Shown: positions 24,401 through 28,596 of the stretch, one piece after another
How positions within the stretch are numbered: position 1 is the stretch's first letter
Layout: every line of letters begins with the position of its first letter
Assembly (NCBI GenBank): GCA_903813345.2
Contig: CAIIXF020000001.1
Location: 22,899,915-22,959,914 of the forward strand
DNA: 60,000 bases
Direction: 5' to 3'
Origin: Owenia fusiformis
Lineage: Eukaryota > Annelida > Polychaeta > Sabellida > Oweniidae
Position numbers and translations under genes: made by a program
Notes under the pieces: model-generated
The model's input: only the letters and a program-made list of their open reading frames with translations
What the model was told of the DNA's origin: nothing
Database searches by the model: none

Positions 24401-24655
24401 GGACTGCGTCTACAACACGCAAAATAAACACAAAGTACTTAATCATTTTGTCCACTTAATATGTAGCTATCACATATTCAACAACATTGTTCGTTCAAAG
24501 TCCCGGAATTGCGCAACTTCAGATAATTCTACCATTTTGCATCAAAAACTTATCACTTCTGACAACAGCAAAAATTAAAGACCCGCTTTAATTTTTTATC
24601 TGGCATGTACTTAGAGAAGTTGAAAATAATTATACGACTTAAAATAACTTACCAT
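284..24655 (-). CDS. Giant secreted MAM / thrombospondin type 1 / VWA adhesion protein (48 exons, 3' end outside window)
   Basis: I chained 48 exons on the minus strand by AG/GT sites and reading phase. Every join keeps frame, and all introns but the first are phase 1, the usual sign of exon-shuffled extracellular domains. Together they encode about 2,890 residues: signal peptide, divergent MAM (exons 3-5), three MAM+TSP1 blocks (6-9, 10-13, 14-17), TSP1 exons 18-46, VWA (47), TSP1 (48). There are 33 TSP1 or TSP1-like repeats. No stop codon or membrane segment is visible, so the C-terminus lies to the left. The protein should be secreted or cell-surface, and probably acts in matrix or cell adhesion, since TSP1, MAM and VWA domains all bind proteins or glycans. 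Similar mixes occur in invertebrate coadhesin-, hemicentin- and SCO-spondin-like proteins; I cannot assign an orthologue. The exon chain is well supported, but the use of every exon in one transcript is inferred. Confidence 0.85.
577..1152 (-). CDS. Gene 1 exon 47: von Willebrand factor A domain
   Basis: A single 576-nt exon encodes a whole VWA domain after ECSKP. MIDAS residues are visible: Asp-Ser-Ser-Ala-Ser in [10 protein letters not shown], the Thr in GLTATYDGL, and the Asp in [10 protein letters not shown]. Metal-dependent ligand binding is therefore plausible. The domain ends at DEIHKLAC. The acceptor is TTTCAG and the donor GTAAGT. Phase 1 on both sides means it could be inserted or skipped without a frameshift. 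Confidence 0.92.
1322..1528 (-). CDS. Gene 1 exon 46: TSP1 repeat
   Basis: A 207-nt exon starting [20 protein letters not shown], with [10 protein letters not shown] and NTKSC. It is clearly related to the array exons but diverged, and longer by an insert before the last Cys pair. Confidence 0.9.
1766..1945 (-). CDS. Gene 1 exon 45: array TSP1 copy 17
   Basis: The last array copy, 180 nt, one codon shorter at the end (GDCVDP). It has [18 protein letters not shown]. The split A joins exon 46 to give an Asn (DP-N-PP). Confidence 0.9.
2058..2240 (-). CDS. Gene 1 exon 44: array TSP1 copy 16
   Basis: A 183-nt exon with [11 protein letters not shown] and [10 protein letters not shown]. The acceptor is TTTCAG rather than TTTTAG. 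Confidence 0.9.
2393..2575 (-). CDS. Gene 1 exon 43: array TSP1 copy 15
   Basis: A 183-nt exon starting [10 protein letters not shown] (Asp to Asn), with GEGLQYRE (Val to Leu) and NVGDC. It is one of the more diverged copies, yet all Cys and splice sites are kept. Confidence 0.9.
2714..2896 (-). CDS. Gene 1 exon 42: array TSP1 copy 14
   Basis: A 183-nt exon with [11 protein letters not shown]. The donor is GTATGT. It sits in a roughly 320-330 bp exon+intron unit shared with exons 41-45. Confidence 0.9.
3038..3220 (-). CDS. Gene 1 exon 41: array TSP1 copy 13
   Basis: A 183-nt exon of the standard 61-residue type with [11 protein letters not shown] and [14 protein letters not shown]. The acceptor base context is TTTTAG. 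Confidence 0.9.
3306..3732. mobile_element. PIF/Harbinger-like MITE, copy 1 (degraded ends)
   Basis: About 427 bp sharing its whole length with copies at 31024 and 45097. Ends resemble the family TIR CCCARATGCGAGTAG but are mutated (CGCAAATGCGAGT, ACTCGCATCTAG). A TAA precedes it. It lies in the intron between exons 40 and 41. Confidence 0.75.
3809..3991 (-). CDS. Gene 1 exon 40: array TSP1 copy 12
   Basis: A 183-nt exon with [15 protein letters not shown] (Ala to Thr) and [10 protein letters not shown]. The donor is GTATAA. The intron behind it holds a PIF/Harbinger-like MITE. Confidence 0.9.
4134..4316 (-). CDS. Gene 1 exon 39: array TSP1 copy 11
   Basis: A 183-nt exon with one notable change, Gly to Glu in the core ([11 protein letters not shown]). 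It has [11 protein letters not shown] and [10 protein letters not shown]. Confidence 0.9.
4424..4455 (-). pseudogene. Truncated TSP1 exon fragment A (acceptor kept, in-frame stop)
   Basis: The first 32 bases of an array exon follow an intact TTTTAG acceptor. They read [10 protein letters not shown] and then TGA where the second Trp of the motif should be. Intron sequence follows and I see no convincing donor. The same fragment recurs at 4881, 5332, 5789 and 8653. Confidence 0.8.
4591..4773 (-). CDS. Gene 1 exon 38: array TSP1 copy 10
   Basis: A 183-nt exon virtually identical to exon 37, including the GDCIDPP ending. Its flanking introns match those of exon 37. Confidence 0.9.
4881..4912 (-). 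pseudogene. Truncated TSP1 exon fragment B
   Basis: Identical in content to fragment A: acceptor, [10 protein letters not shown], then TGA, then intron sequence. It lies between exons 37 and 38. Confidence 0.8.
5047..5229 (-). CDS. Gene 1 exon 37: array TSP1 copy 9
   Basis: A 183-nt exon with [19 protein letters not shown] and GDCIDPP. Exons 36, 37 and 38 repeat at about 455-bp intervals, each followed by one truncated exon fragment. Confidence 0.9.
5332..5363 (-). pseudogene. Truncated TSP1 exon fragment C
   Basis: Same stop-bearing fragment, between exons 36 and 37. Its spacing from B and D (about 455 bp) shows it was copied with the neighbouring full exon. Confidence 0.8.
5499..5681 (-). 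CDS. Gene 1 exon 36: array TSP1 copy 8
   Basis: A 183-nt exon with [19 protein letters not shown] and [11 protein letters not shown]. It is separated from exon 35 by an intron holding a 1,046-bp transposon and one stop-bearing exon fragment. Confidence 0.9.
5789..5820 (-). pseudogene. Truncated TSP1 exon fragment D
   Basis: Same fragment, between exon 36 and the TA-flanked transposon, whose left end lies just outside its acceptor (5834). Confidence 0.8.
5834..6879. mobile_element. 1,046-bp TIR transposon with TA target duplication
   Basis: Ends CAAGGGGCGATCC and its reverse complement are the start of roughly 200-bp imperfect inverted repeats. Flanking TA dinucleotides (5832-5833, 6880-6881) fit a TA target duplication: other copies of this intron read straight through as AAAATATATCAATGG. 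No transposase is visible inside, so it is non-autonomous. The TA target suggests Tc1/mariner mobilisation, but the ends do not identify a family. Confidence 0.85.
7017..7199 (-). CDS. Gene 1 exon 35: array TSP1 copy 7 (61-residue type)
   Basis: First of ten 183-nt copies with a longer end, NAGDCVDPP, before the split codon. Here the ending is [12 protein letters not shown]. The first exon base pair of the following copy makes the linker DPP-VDG. The acceptor is TTTTAG and the donor GTATGA. Confidence 0.9.
7364..7435 (-). pseudogene. Broken TSP1 exon copy with Cys-to-Tyr changes
   Basis: The 3' half of an array TSP1 exon lies in the intron between exons 34 and 35. It still ends in a GTATTA donor but has lost its 5' half, and joins intron sequence at about 7436. 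Two Cys codons of the ending are now Tyr ([10 protein letters not shown]). The AG sites just upstream do not restore phase 1, so it is unlikely to be spliced in frame. Confidence 0.75.
7612..7785 (-). CDS. Gene 1 exon 34: array TSP1 copy 6
   Basis: A 174-nt exon reading [20 protein letters not shown] (Thr to Ala in the core, which leaves the following Thr), with [14 protein letters not shown] and NVVACP. It is the last of the 58-residue subtype. Confidence 0.9.
8079..8252 (-). CDS. Gene 1 exon 33: array TSP1 copy 5
   Basis: A 174-nt exon nearly identical to exon 32, with [10 protein letters not shown] in place of [10 protein letters not shown]. It keeps all Cys. The intron between exons 32 and 33 is only about 120 bases. 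Confidence 0.9.
8372..8545 (-). CDS. Gene 1 exon 32: array TSP1 copy 4
   Basis: A 174-nt exon reading [20 protein letters not shown], with [14 protein letters not shown] and NIVACP. The acceptor is TTTTAG and the donor GTATAT. Confidence 0.9.
8653..8684 (-). pseudogene. Truncated TSP1 exon fragment E
   Basis: Same fragment in the intron between exons 31 and 32, 3 kb from the others, next to intron sequence typical of the 58-residue subtype. Confidence 0.8.
8937..10045 (+). mobile_element. 5'-truncated LINE fragment in the exon 31/32 intron
   Basis: A piece of a non-LTR retrotransposon inserted opposite to gene 1, starting right after intron sequence GGGTATTATT. It carries the C-terminal end of the reverse-transcriptase ORF and an AT-rich 3' tail with AATAAA. 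About 50 bases of intron present in the sister introns at 7.6 and 8.0 kb are missing at the right edge, so insertion deleted or replaced target sequence. Confidence 0.8.
8943..9931 (+). pseudogene. LINE reverse-transcriptase C-terminus, frameshifted
   Basis: The first frame (8943-9278) reads [20 protein letters not shown], then [10 protein letters not shown] and [16 protein letters not shown], typical of the region after the RT fingers in animal LINEs. It runs into a stop just past an A8 run at about 9258-9265. The second frame continues to 9931 with a Cys-x-x-Cys-His-Cys cluster (KCKMCD ... HYLLHC). One lost or gained base in the A run explains the break; it could be decay or a homopolymer error. 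Confidence 0.8.
10054..10227 (-). CDS. Gene 1 exon 31: array TSP1 copy 3
   Basis: A 174-nt exon of the [14 protein letters not shown] type with [13 protein letters not shown] and a VVACP ending. A LINE fragment lies directly behind its donor. Confidence 0.9.
10190..11083. repeat. Exact tandem duplication, period 438 bp
   Basis: The block from about 10190 to 10645 recurs without visible difference at about 10628 to 11083. It spans part of one exon, a whole intron and most of the next exon. Intron identity shows it is recent, gene-converted, or an assembly duplicate. Confidence 0.85.
10492..10665 (-). CDS. Gene 1 exon 30: array TSP1 copy 2
   Basis: A 174-nt exon like exon 29, with Gln instead of Glu in [14 protein letters not shown]. 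Apart from its first ~20 bases it is identical to exon 29, and the intron behind it is identical too. Confidence 0.9.
10930..11103 (-). CDS. Gene 1 exon 29: array TSP1 copy 1 (58-residue type)
   Basis: First of 17 near-identical TSP1 exons. It reads [20 protein letters not shown], then the Arg-Glu-Arg-Ala-Cys core, [10 protein letters not shown] and a NVVACP ending. Its Trp-x-x-Trp and Cys-Ser-Thr-Thr-Cys-Gly motifs suit C-mannosylation and O-fucosylation. It is the 3' partner of an exact 438-bp duplication with exon 30. Confidence 0.9.
11270..11416 (-). CDS. Gene 1 exon 28: TSP1 repeat
   Basis: A 147-nt exon with [20 protein letters not shown] and [15 protein letters not shown]. The core Cys pair is tightened to CPC. 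It lies just upstream of the 17-copy TSP1 array. Confidence 0.87.
11710..11880 (-). CDS. Gene 1 exon 27: TSP1 repeat
   Basis: A 171-nt exon starting [20 protein letters not shown], with TRTRTC and CGNVYC. The donor is GTGAGT. Confidence 0.9.
12030..12697. mobile_element. Foldback element, 668 bp
   Basis: Ends GGTATCGATATGGAGAA and TTCTCCATATCGATACC are exact inverted repeats. Inner sequences also pair (CTCTCAATATTGTAATTGTACA with its counterpart at about 12445-12465; TTGGTTGATTTTAAAAAAGTAT with 12410-12430), so the element is one long hairpin of roughly 300-base arms. No coding potential. A truncated relative lies at 19080-19567. Confidence 0.75.
12769..12954 (-). CDS. Gene 1 exon 26: canonical TSP1 repeat
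   Basis: A 186-nt exon starting [20 protein letters not shown], with [14 protein letters not shown] and ECGRAPCP. A standard six-Cys TSP1. Confidence 0.9.
13065..13245. repeat. Small inverted-repeat (MITE-like) element
   Basis: GTTTAACCTACTATTTTATGACG at 13091-13113 pairs with CCGTAAAATAGTTGGTTAAAC further right, and outer GAATTCAACYGCCGG motifs repeat on both sides. No gene content. It sits in the intron between exons 25 and 26. Confidence 0.5.
13525..13692 (-). CDS. Gene 1 exon 25: TSP1 repeat
   Basis: A 168-nt exon starting [20 protein letters not shown], with [10 protein letters not shown]. It has three spaced Trp and Cys-Glu-Ala-Glu-Cys in place of the fucosylation core. Confidence 0.87.
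13842..14009 (-). CDS. Gene 1 exon 24: canonical TSP1 repeat
   Basis: A 168-nt exon with [20 protein letters not shown] and TRTREC. It has a Trp-x-x-Trp C-mannosylation-type motif and a Cys-Ser-Val-Thr-Cys-Gly-Gly O-fucosylation-type motif. Six Cys are present. Confidence 0.9.
14238..14381 (-). CDS. Gene 1 exon 23: TSP1 repeat, short type of pair 3
   Basis: A 144-nt exon reading [20 protein letters not shown], then [13 protein letters not shown]. It ends the run of long/short TSP1 pairs. Confidence 0.83.
14769..14939 (-). CDS. Gene 1 exon 22: TSP1 repeat, long type of pair 3
   Basis: A 171-nt exon starting [20 protein letters not shown], with [12 protein letters not shown] and [10 protein letters not shown], very like exon 18. 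Confidence 0.87.
15031..15177 (-). CDS. Gene 1 exon 21: TSP1 repeat, short type of pair 2
   Basis: A 147-nt exon reading [20 protein letters not shown], then CTRRRRPDG. It is paralogous to exons 19 and 23. The donor is GTTAGA, weaker than its neighbours. Confidence 0.83.
15653..15841 (-). CDS. Gene 1 exon 20: TSP1 repeat, long type of pair 2
   Basis: A 189-nt exon starting [20 protein letters not shown], with [12 protein letters not shown] and FGMDCG. It is paralogous to exons 18 and 22. Confidence 0.87.
16127..16264 (-). CDS. Gene 1 exon 19: TSP1 repeat, short type of pair 1
   Basis: A 138-nt exon reading [20 protein letters not shown], with a Cys after FRKKNGEE replaced by acidic residues and a final MCP. 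It keeps the two Trp but lacks the O-fucose-type Cys-x-x-Ser/Thr-Cys core. Confidence 0.82.
16600..16912 (-). repeat. Minisatellite made of copies of the exon 18 donor region
   Basis: About seven tandem units of 40-44 bases lie directly behind exon 18. Read on the minus strand, each unit contains GGACC, a TGTG-GTAAGT-like donor and TTGTGTAATCTTCATA. This matches the last ~18 exonic bases plus the first ~25 intron bases. One unit has a GC donor (GCAAGT) and the farthest has GTAAAT. Confidence 0.85.
16913..17092 (-). CDS. Gene 1 exon 18: TSP1 repeat, long type of pair 1
   Basis: A 180-nt exon starting [20 protein letters not shown], with PAPKNGG and [10 protein letters not shown]. It pairs with the short exon 19. 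Its donor region has been copied into a minisatellite in the intron behind it. Confidence 0.87.
17248..17409 (-). CDS. Gene 1 exon 17: shortened TSP1-like repeat
   Basis: A 162-nt exon with [20 protein letters not shown]. The first Trp is Phe and one Arg is lost, so this is the most degenerate TSP1 of the three MAM+TSP1 blocks. The phase decides the acceptor (AG at 17410-17411). The donor is GTAATT. Confidence 0.75.
17772..17975 (-). CDS. Gene 1 exon 16: MAM domain 3, part 3
   Basis: A 204-nt exon starting [20 protein letters not shown] and closing with [10 protein letters not shown]. The expected Asp of the last strand is replaced (GNIEI), and a Ser/Gly-rich tail is added. Confidence 0.85.
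18096..18215 (-). CDS. Gene 1 exon 15: MAM domain 3, part 2
   Basis: A 120-nt exon reading [20 protein letters not shown]. Its length and pattern match exons 7 and 11. Confidence 0.87.
18337..18594 (-). CDS. Gene 1 exon 14: MAM domain 3, part 1
   Basis: A 258-nt exon with [39 protein letters not shown] and a [11 protein letters not shown] strand. It is the longest of the three paralogous MAM openings. Confidence 0.88.
18760..18939 (-). CDS. Gene 1 exon 13: TSP1-like repeat
   Basis: A 180-nt exon reading [20 protein letters not shown] with the Cys-Thr-Arg-Thr-Arg core. It closes the second MAM+TSP1 block. The donor is GTAATT. Confidence 0.83.
19080..19567. mobile_element. Second, truncated copy of the 12-kb foldback element
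   Basis: Shares the CTTCTCAATATTATAGTTATACA arm, the TTTGGTTGATTT core and the terminal CACCATATCGATACC with 12030-12697. The left end is missing. Intronic (exon 12/13). Confidence 0.65.
19796..19975 (-). CDS. Gene 1 exon 12: MAM domain 2, part 3
   Basis: A 180-nt exon starting [20 protein letters not shown] and ending near [10 protein letters not shown]. It is the closing part of MAM 2, paralogous to exons 8 and 16. Confidence 0.87.
20434..20553 (-). CDS. Gene 1 exon 11: MAM domain 2, part 2
   Basis: A 120-nt exon starting [20 protein letters not shown], equivalent to exons 7 and 15. Confidence 0.87.
20773..21009 (-). CDS. Gene 1 exon 10: MAM domain 2, part 1
   Basis: A 237-nt exon reading [29 protein letters not shown] and [15 protein letters not shown], closely paralogous to exon 6. 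The acceptor is TTTCAG and the donor GTAAGT. Confidence 0.88.
21118..21335. repeat. Short tandem repeat of about 30-35 bases
   Basis: Five or six imperfect copies of a unit containing ACCAATTGAGGTATAG lie in the intron between exons 9 and 10. No other function is evident. Confidence 0.65.
21427..21555. repeat. Palindromic MITE-like hairpin
   Basis: TTGGTCACATTTGCTCCGAT at the left pairs with ATCGGAGCATATGTGACCAA at the right, and CGGCCAATTGAGTATTTTGT with ACAAAACACTCAATCGGCCG. Related sequence occurs at about 55793-55815. Intronic. Confidence 0.65.
21573..21761 (-). CDS. Gene 1 exon 9: TSP1-like repeat
   Basis: A 189-nt exon with [20 protein letters not shown]: the Trp-x-x-Trp-x-Cys, Cys-Gly and Cys-x-Arg-x-Arg core of a short thrombospondin type 1 repeat. 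It closes the first MAM+TSP1 block. Exons 13 and 17 are its paralogues. Confidence 0.85.
21936..22118 (-). CDS. Gene 1 exon 8: MAM domain 1, part 3
   Basis: A 183-nt exon starting [10 protein letters not shown] and ending with the [10 protein letters not shown] strand that closes MAM domains. The acceptor is CAG and the donor GTAAGA. Confidence 0.88.
22357..22476 (-). CDS. Gene 1 exon 7: MAM domain 1, part 2
   Basis: A 120-nt exon reading [20 protein letters not shown] and onward. It is the central MAM strand pair and has the same length as exons 11 and 15. Confidence 0.88.
22607..22846 (-). CDS. Gene 1 exon 6: MAM domain 1, part 1
   Basis: A 240-nt exon with the classic MAM opening: [16 protein letters not shown], then [24 protein letters not shown] and a GDIASI strand. 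MAM domains mediate adhesive, often homophilic, contacts. Exons 6-8 make one complete domain and exon 9 its attached TSP1 repeat; this four-exon block is repeated at exons 10-13 and 14-17. Confidence 0.88.
22953..23141 (-). CDS. Gene 1 exon 5: divergent MAM domain, part 3
   Basis: A 189-nt phase 1-1 exon ending in [18 protein letters not shown], which matches the terminal MAM strand (Gly-Asp-Ile/Leu-x-Val-x-Asn/Asp-x-x-Ile). It aligns with exons 8, 12 and 16. The donor is GTGAGT. Confidence 0.72.
23300..23512 (-). CDS. Gene 1 exon 4: divergent MAM domain, part 2
   Basis: A 213-nt phase 1-1 exon. The stretch [20 protein letters not shown] matches the MAM core seen in exons 7, 11 and 15 (aromatic-x-Phe-x-x-Tyr-x-x-Gly, then a beta strand). 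It carries one Cys (SSVCWDV), consistent with the MAM disulphide pattern. Confidence 0.7.
23629..23817 (-). CDS. Gene 1 exon 3: divergent MAM domain, part 1
   Basis: A 189-nt phase 1-1 exon starting [14 protein letters not shown] with a DDGIW motif. It resembles the opening of MAM domains (Cys-x-Phe, a second Cys, then Asp-Asp-x-x-Trp) but is too diverged to call alone. It is assigned with exons 4 and 5, which have the same three-exon layout as the clear MAM domains downstream. Confidence 0.7.
24340..24409 (-). CDS. Gene 1 exon 2: signal peptide
   Basis: The acceptor is a pyrimidine-rich TTGTAG (AG at 24410-24411) and the donor is GTATTC. The 70-nt exon reads [10 protein letters not shown] then the hydrophobic core [13 protein letters not shown], a typical secretion signal with a likely cut near the Ala-Ala end. 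An alternative acceptor six bases further in (after ACGCAG) would drop two residues and keep frame. The intron before it is phase 0, the one after it phase 1. Confidence 0.75.
24653..24655 (-). CDS. Gene 1 exon 1: start codon only
   Basis: The ATG at 24653-24655 is followed directly by a strong GTAAGT donor (24647-24652). Exon 1 therefore contributes only the initiator Met and the 5' UTR. I chose this start because exon 2 encodes a good hydrophobic signal sequence in a frame with no Met of its own, and the phase fits exactly. Confidence 0.7.
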
Positions 24656-24800
24656 TTCGCAATATAATTGCGACTATCGAAGCGATACTAATTAAATTTT
24701 TCACATCTTCTTCGTTTTATACTTGACCAATCCAATATGATTAAAATCACCAATCACAGCGTTAGTTGAAAATAAAACAAATACACAAAAATGTTATCTC
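24656..24800 (-). promoter_or_regulatory. Core promoter and 5' UTR of gene 1
   Basis: On the minus strand a TATAAA box lies at 24716-24721, about 65 bases upstream of the ATG. Several ATTGG motifs (inverted CCAAT boxes) lie further upstream between about 24723 and 24765. A start near 24690 would give a short 5' UTR with no upstream ATG. The transcription start is inferred from TATA spacing. Confidence 0.55.
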
Positions 24801-26117
24801 TCACCTTGGATTGGTTGTAGTTACCACTAAGCTTTTTAACATTGAATATTAGTTAGAATAACGTTGGATAACAAAATAAAATCTAGTTAACATAATTTGG
24901 AATATAAGTGTGATTTGTTTTTCTCCAGGCTTTTCGAATACCATTTGAGTTAACGTCGGGAATGGGGGGGGGGTAATAATTAGAGAATTAGATGCTGAAA
25001 TTCATTTAAATTGGGGAACAGTGAAAATTCTACTATACCAAGACGTCTTTAAACTAGCAATGTCTTTGAAAAAAAACTGAACTAAACTAAAATCAAAAGA
25101 TTTGGCCCCTTATCCACCATCTATTCGAATTGTCAACAGATTCCAAACTCTTGACAAAACGTCAAGTATTTGTTGTAAACCGAATCAGTTTGTCATACTT
25201 TTCATAAAATTATAAAACCCTAAGTAAAGATAAGAGCGCCGTCTATGGAGGGCCTCGTTTATAATCCTTATAGCCACACACAGGATTCTGCAACTAAGCT
25301 TATAATTACCACATGACGCAAACTTACATTTGAATGTCAAGACAAGCAAACACGACAATTTTCTAAATATGATATGTCTTGTGTGTTTTACATTCACTTT
25401 GCACTTAATCCTTTGAGTATTTTTAAATTGAATTTGTTAGATTAATATAGATTAGTTTTTTAAATACTCATAGATCAATATCGAACTTGGTGAACACTTT
25501 AGTACTCTATATAAAAGCGGGTTTGGCTTAATGAAGCTCAATTGTGTTGTCACTGGGATTCGTTCAGAAGATTACCCCAAATGTTAGGAGCATGTATTTG
25601 GCATCAATATGGATCAATGGATCAGTTGAAATCAGAAAGCAAGCAAAATGATCAAGCCAAACCCATTCTATTCAATATCATACAAATAGGTTAAATCCAT
25701 GGACAGGCTAGGGTATCACACCATACTGATACTTTTAAAGCTATGAACATGTCAACGAGATCCGAGATTCACTACCACCTGCTGACCCCTGAATATTACA
25801 TTGTTAAAACTGAGTTTATCAGAACACGTGAATACGAATCTTGGAGTACATTCTTGGTAATTTCTAGATTAATAAGAATGCTTAGCTATGTACGGTGTAG
25901 CTGTATAATTGTATCTGTTTCGCATATATCATTTTACAATAAAAGCTAAAATGGTTTAAACAATATATGGGAACTAAGATACACTCTGTTTAAGTAACTA
26001 CGCATTTTACCACTAGGGGAAAATATTGCTTTATTTGAATATAATCAGGTCAATCGATTTGAGTATATAGAGTTATTGATGTTGTAAGCAAGGGTCTATT
26101 TTCTATTGACGAATATA
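24801..26117. other. Intergenic, nothing recognised
   Basis: AT-rich sequence upstream of gene 1 with a poly-G run at about 24964. I see no conserved coding frame or repeat. Confidence 0.4.
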
Positions 26118-26883
26118 TCGGGTGTCCAAAAAATGAGACAGTTTTTGCCAAGTATTTTCTCGGCAACTGAAGAATCAAATTCTTTGAAAATTTGTACAAA
26201 GTAGCCCAGGAGTATCGTTAGCAAGGTACAGAAATATGACAAAGATCAGGTAAATGTTATGTGAGTACTTAGAAATTCAAGATTGTATGTCAAAATGTCC
26301 CATACCGGAGCAATACAATGAGAATTTTCATCGCGTTTGTACCAAAAAATGGGAAGGAATTTGACAAGTGATTTCTCAGCAATAGATGAGCCAAATTATT
26401 TAAAATCTTTACTTGAGGCACTTTAGGGTATCTTCTGCTCGTGCTATGAATATGTAAGATATTGGCTCCATGTTATGTGTGTATTATTGAATTAAAAAAG
26501 TGTGTAAAATAACCAAAAACCTTTCCGTATTTGTTCTAAAAATATCACCTTCAATGAATTTTCAGAATGAATGGATTTGGGATATTTGGGAAGAATGAAA
26601 TGAATTAAGCAGACATGACACACTGACAAGCTATTGTGACTTATTTGCAAATGTTATCACCTGTTAGCTGGTACAAATATATAGAGGTCTCATCGCAGAG
26701 CTGCGGTATGGGGACGTTTGACATGCTATTTTGAATTTCTTATTACTCGCAGAATATTTATTTGATCTATTTTATATTTGTACAACTTGCTAATGATACT
26801 CTCAGGCTAATTTGTACAAATTCTCAGTGAATTTGTACAAGAAAATACTTGGTAAATAGTGTCTCATTTTTTGGAACACCCGA
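26118..26883. mobile_element. 766-bp TIR element with TA target duplication
   Basis: Ends TCGGGTGTCCAAAAAATGAG and CTCATTTTTTGGAACACCCGA are inverted repeats flanked by TA. The inner arms also pair over much of the element (GGGACATTTTGACAT-like motifs around CATACCGGAGC and GCTGCGGTATGGGGAC). No transposase frame. The family is shared with window positions 1-257. GGGTGTCC-type ends are usual in Tc1/mariner elements. Confidence 0.75.
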
Positions 26884-26885
26884 TA

Positions 26886-28139
26886 TATATATAGCAATTG
26901 CCTATGGACTTCGAGACTGGATTTTATCTATCCCAAATCATTTGAGACAATACAATACTCTATCTTTTATGAGTACTATATCTAATATCTACAACTATTT
27001 TTGATGGTAGGAGTATTGGCTATCAATTTTTTCAATTTTTTTTCAACATGTATTGTAATGACTTCAGTATGAATGAAATGTCCCTTGGTGTTCTGGTCCT
27101 GGATTGTGATATTGGTTCTCGATTGGGGGGAGGGGGATGTTAGACATTGTTTCTTTCACGTTAGATCATGGTTTTGGGATATATAGGGTCTACTTTTCCT
27201 ATGACAGATTTACACTTACAGTTTGTTTTTCTTGTTGGGTTTCTTTAAAGTTTTTAGTCACCCTTCCCTTTGGAATTTGCGCTTATATAATCTATTTTGA
27301 TATAATGTAGTTATCTCATTTCAAAGAAATCTGCCCAAACGTTTTACTTTTATTTTGAGATGGAAACACGTCGAGATTTTTTTGAAAGCATGTAGGTGTA
27401 GTTTTATTTGGTAGTATGAACATTTTGTAGTTTTCTTACTTGGCAATATGCTTACATCACATTTTTAGAATTTGGGTTAACCAAAATTTGATGATTTTGA
27501 ACAAGAACTTTGTAGAAGAACTTTTTGGTATCAAATTGTAACCTTTCTCCAGTGTATCGGGAGCGCGATGAGAGTATTTGCAGATGGGGAAGTGCTAAAT
27601 ATGTTGACAAACAAAATAAAACTACGCCTATGTGATTATTTTAATATTAAGATGGCGATATTTGTTCAGTGTTCTCTGTTCTGTATAGTCGACAAAAATA
27701 CCCTGACATCGGGATAGTTTGAGATTTGCCTAAAATACAGTTCGCAACTGACGTATTTTTTACAACTTATTATATGTTTTTGAACACTTTCTCAATTTCC
27801 ACGGGTAAAATAATTGTAAGATATATATTTTAAAAGATAGTTTGATACTTTCAGTGCGTACATTTATAACCACGGTTTACAGTTTATGTTTTGGATTTTT
27901 CGAAAAAAAAGTATTGACGTATCCTTCATGATAACGATTTACAAAAAAACATAAATATGTATGCAGAGTTTTATTGGGACCTTTAACTGTATAAATCCCA
28001 CTTAATATATTGATTGAACAAAGTTTATCATAGTTTTGTTGATGGCATCAGCTGCGGATATGTCTTTTGGTTCTGTCATCAGTCGGAGAGGGTATCAGAC
28101 TTTGAGACTGATCATATCCCTAGTTTCACTATGATAATC
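26886..28139. other. Intergenic, nothing recognised
   Basis: T-rich sequence without a supported gene, ending at the target site of the LTR element. Confidence 0.4.
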
Positions 28140-28143
28140 ATAG

Positions 28144-28529
28144 TATAGCATTTTTCATGTTGATTTACCGTATTGTGCTGCCATCTTTCAATGGGGTTCT
28201 TATAGGTTTTGTAGGGTAAGGGATTGCCTTTCATTTCCTATAACTTGGGGGTATTTAAGAGAAATTTTGGGCTTAGATGGGGGGGAACATCACACATCAT
28301 TTCTTTTCATCTTATTAATCTCATTTTCATTCTTTCTTTATCTTTGAACAGTTTTATTTTATACTGAAGAGTGTAATTGTACATGTTTAGTCTTTTACTT
28401 GGAATAAAGTATAGTTTTATGAGTATATTAATTCTGTGTTAATCTTGTCTTTTTTACATTACAAGACCAATCCATATTATTTTATGAAGAACCCACAGAG
28501 CTATTTAAACAACAAAGCTCGAAGCTTCA
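28144..28529 (+). repeat. 5' LTR
   Basis: Starts TATAGCATTTTTC and ends GAAGCTTCA. Contains a TATTTAAG box near 28252 and AATAAA at 28403-28408, usable as promoter and poly(A) signal. It lacks 16 bases that are present in the 3' LTR. Confidence 0.85.
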
Positions 28530-28552
28530 TTGGTGGCAGCGGTGGGGTTGGT
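28530..28552 (+). promoter_or_regulatory. Primer binding site, tRNA-Leu type
   Basis: TTGGTGGCAGCGGTGGGGTT directly follows the 5' LTR. The 16 bases from TGG match the reverse complement of a tRNA-Leu(AAG) 3' end including CCA, recalled from known tRNA sequences. Confidence 0.7.
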
Positions 28553-28596
28553 CTTTGTCTTGTAAAGAGATTCTTTTCGCAGTTTTAGTGTTTTTA

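Noticed and set aside
24225-24455. Minus-strand frame starting [12 protein letters not shown] as the N-terminus of gene 1
   Set aside because: It spans the proposed acceptor and uses another frame than the hydrophobic signal sequence. It cannot be joined in phase to exon 3 with a normal signal peptide.
24348-24578. Plus-strand frame overlapping gene 1 exon 2
   Set aside because: Antisense to the signal peptide exon, without support of its own.
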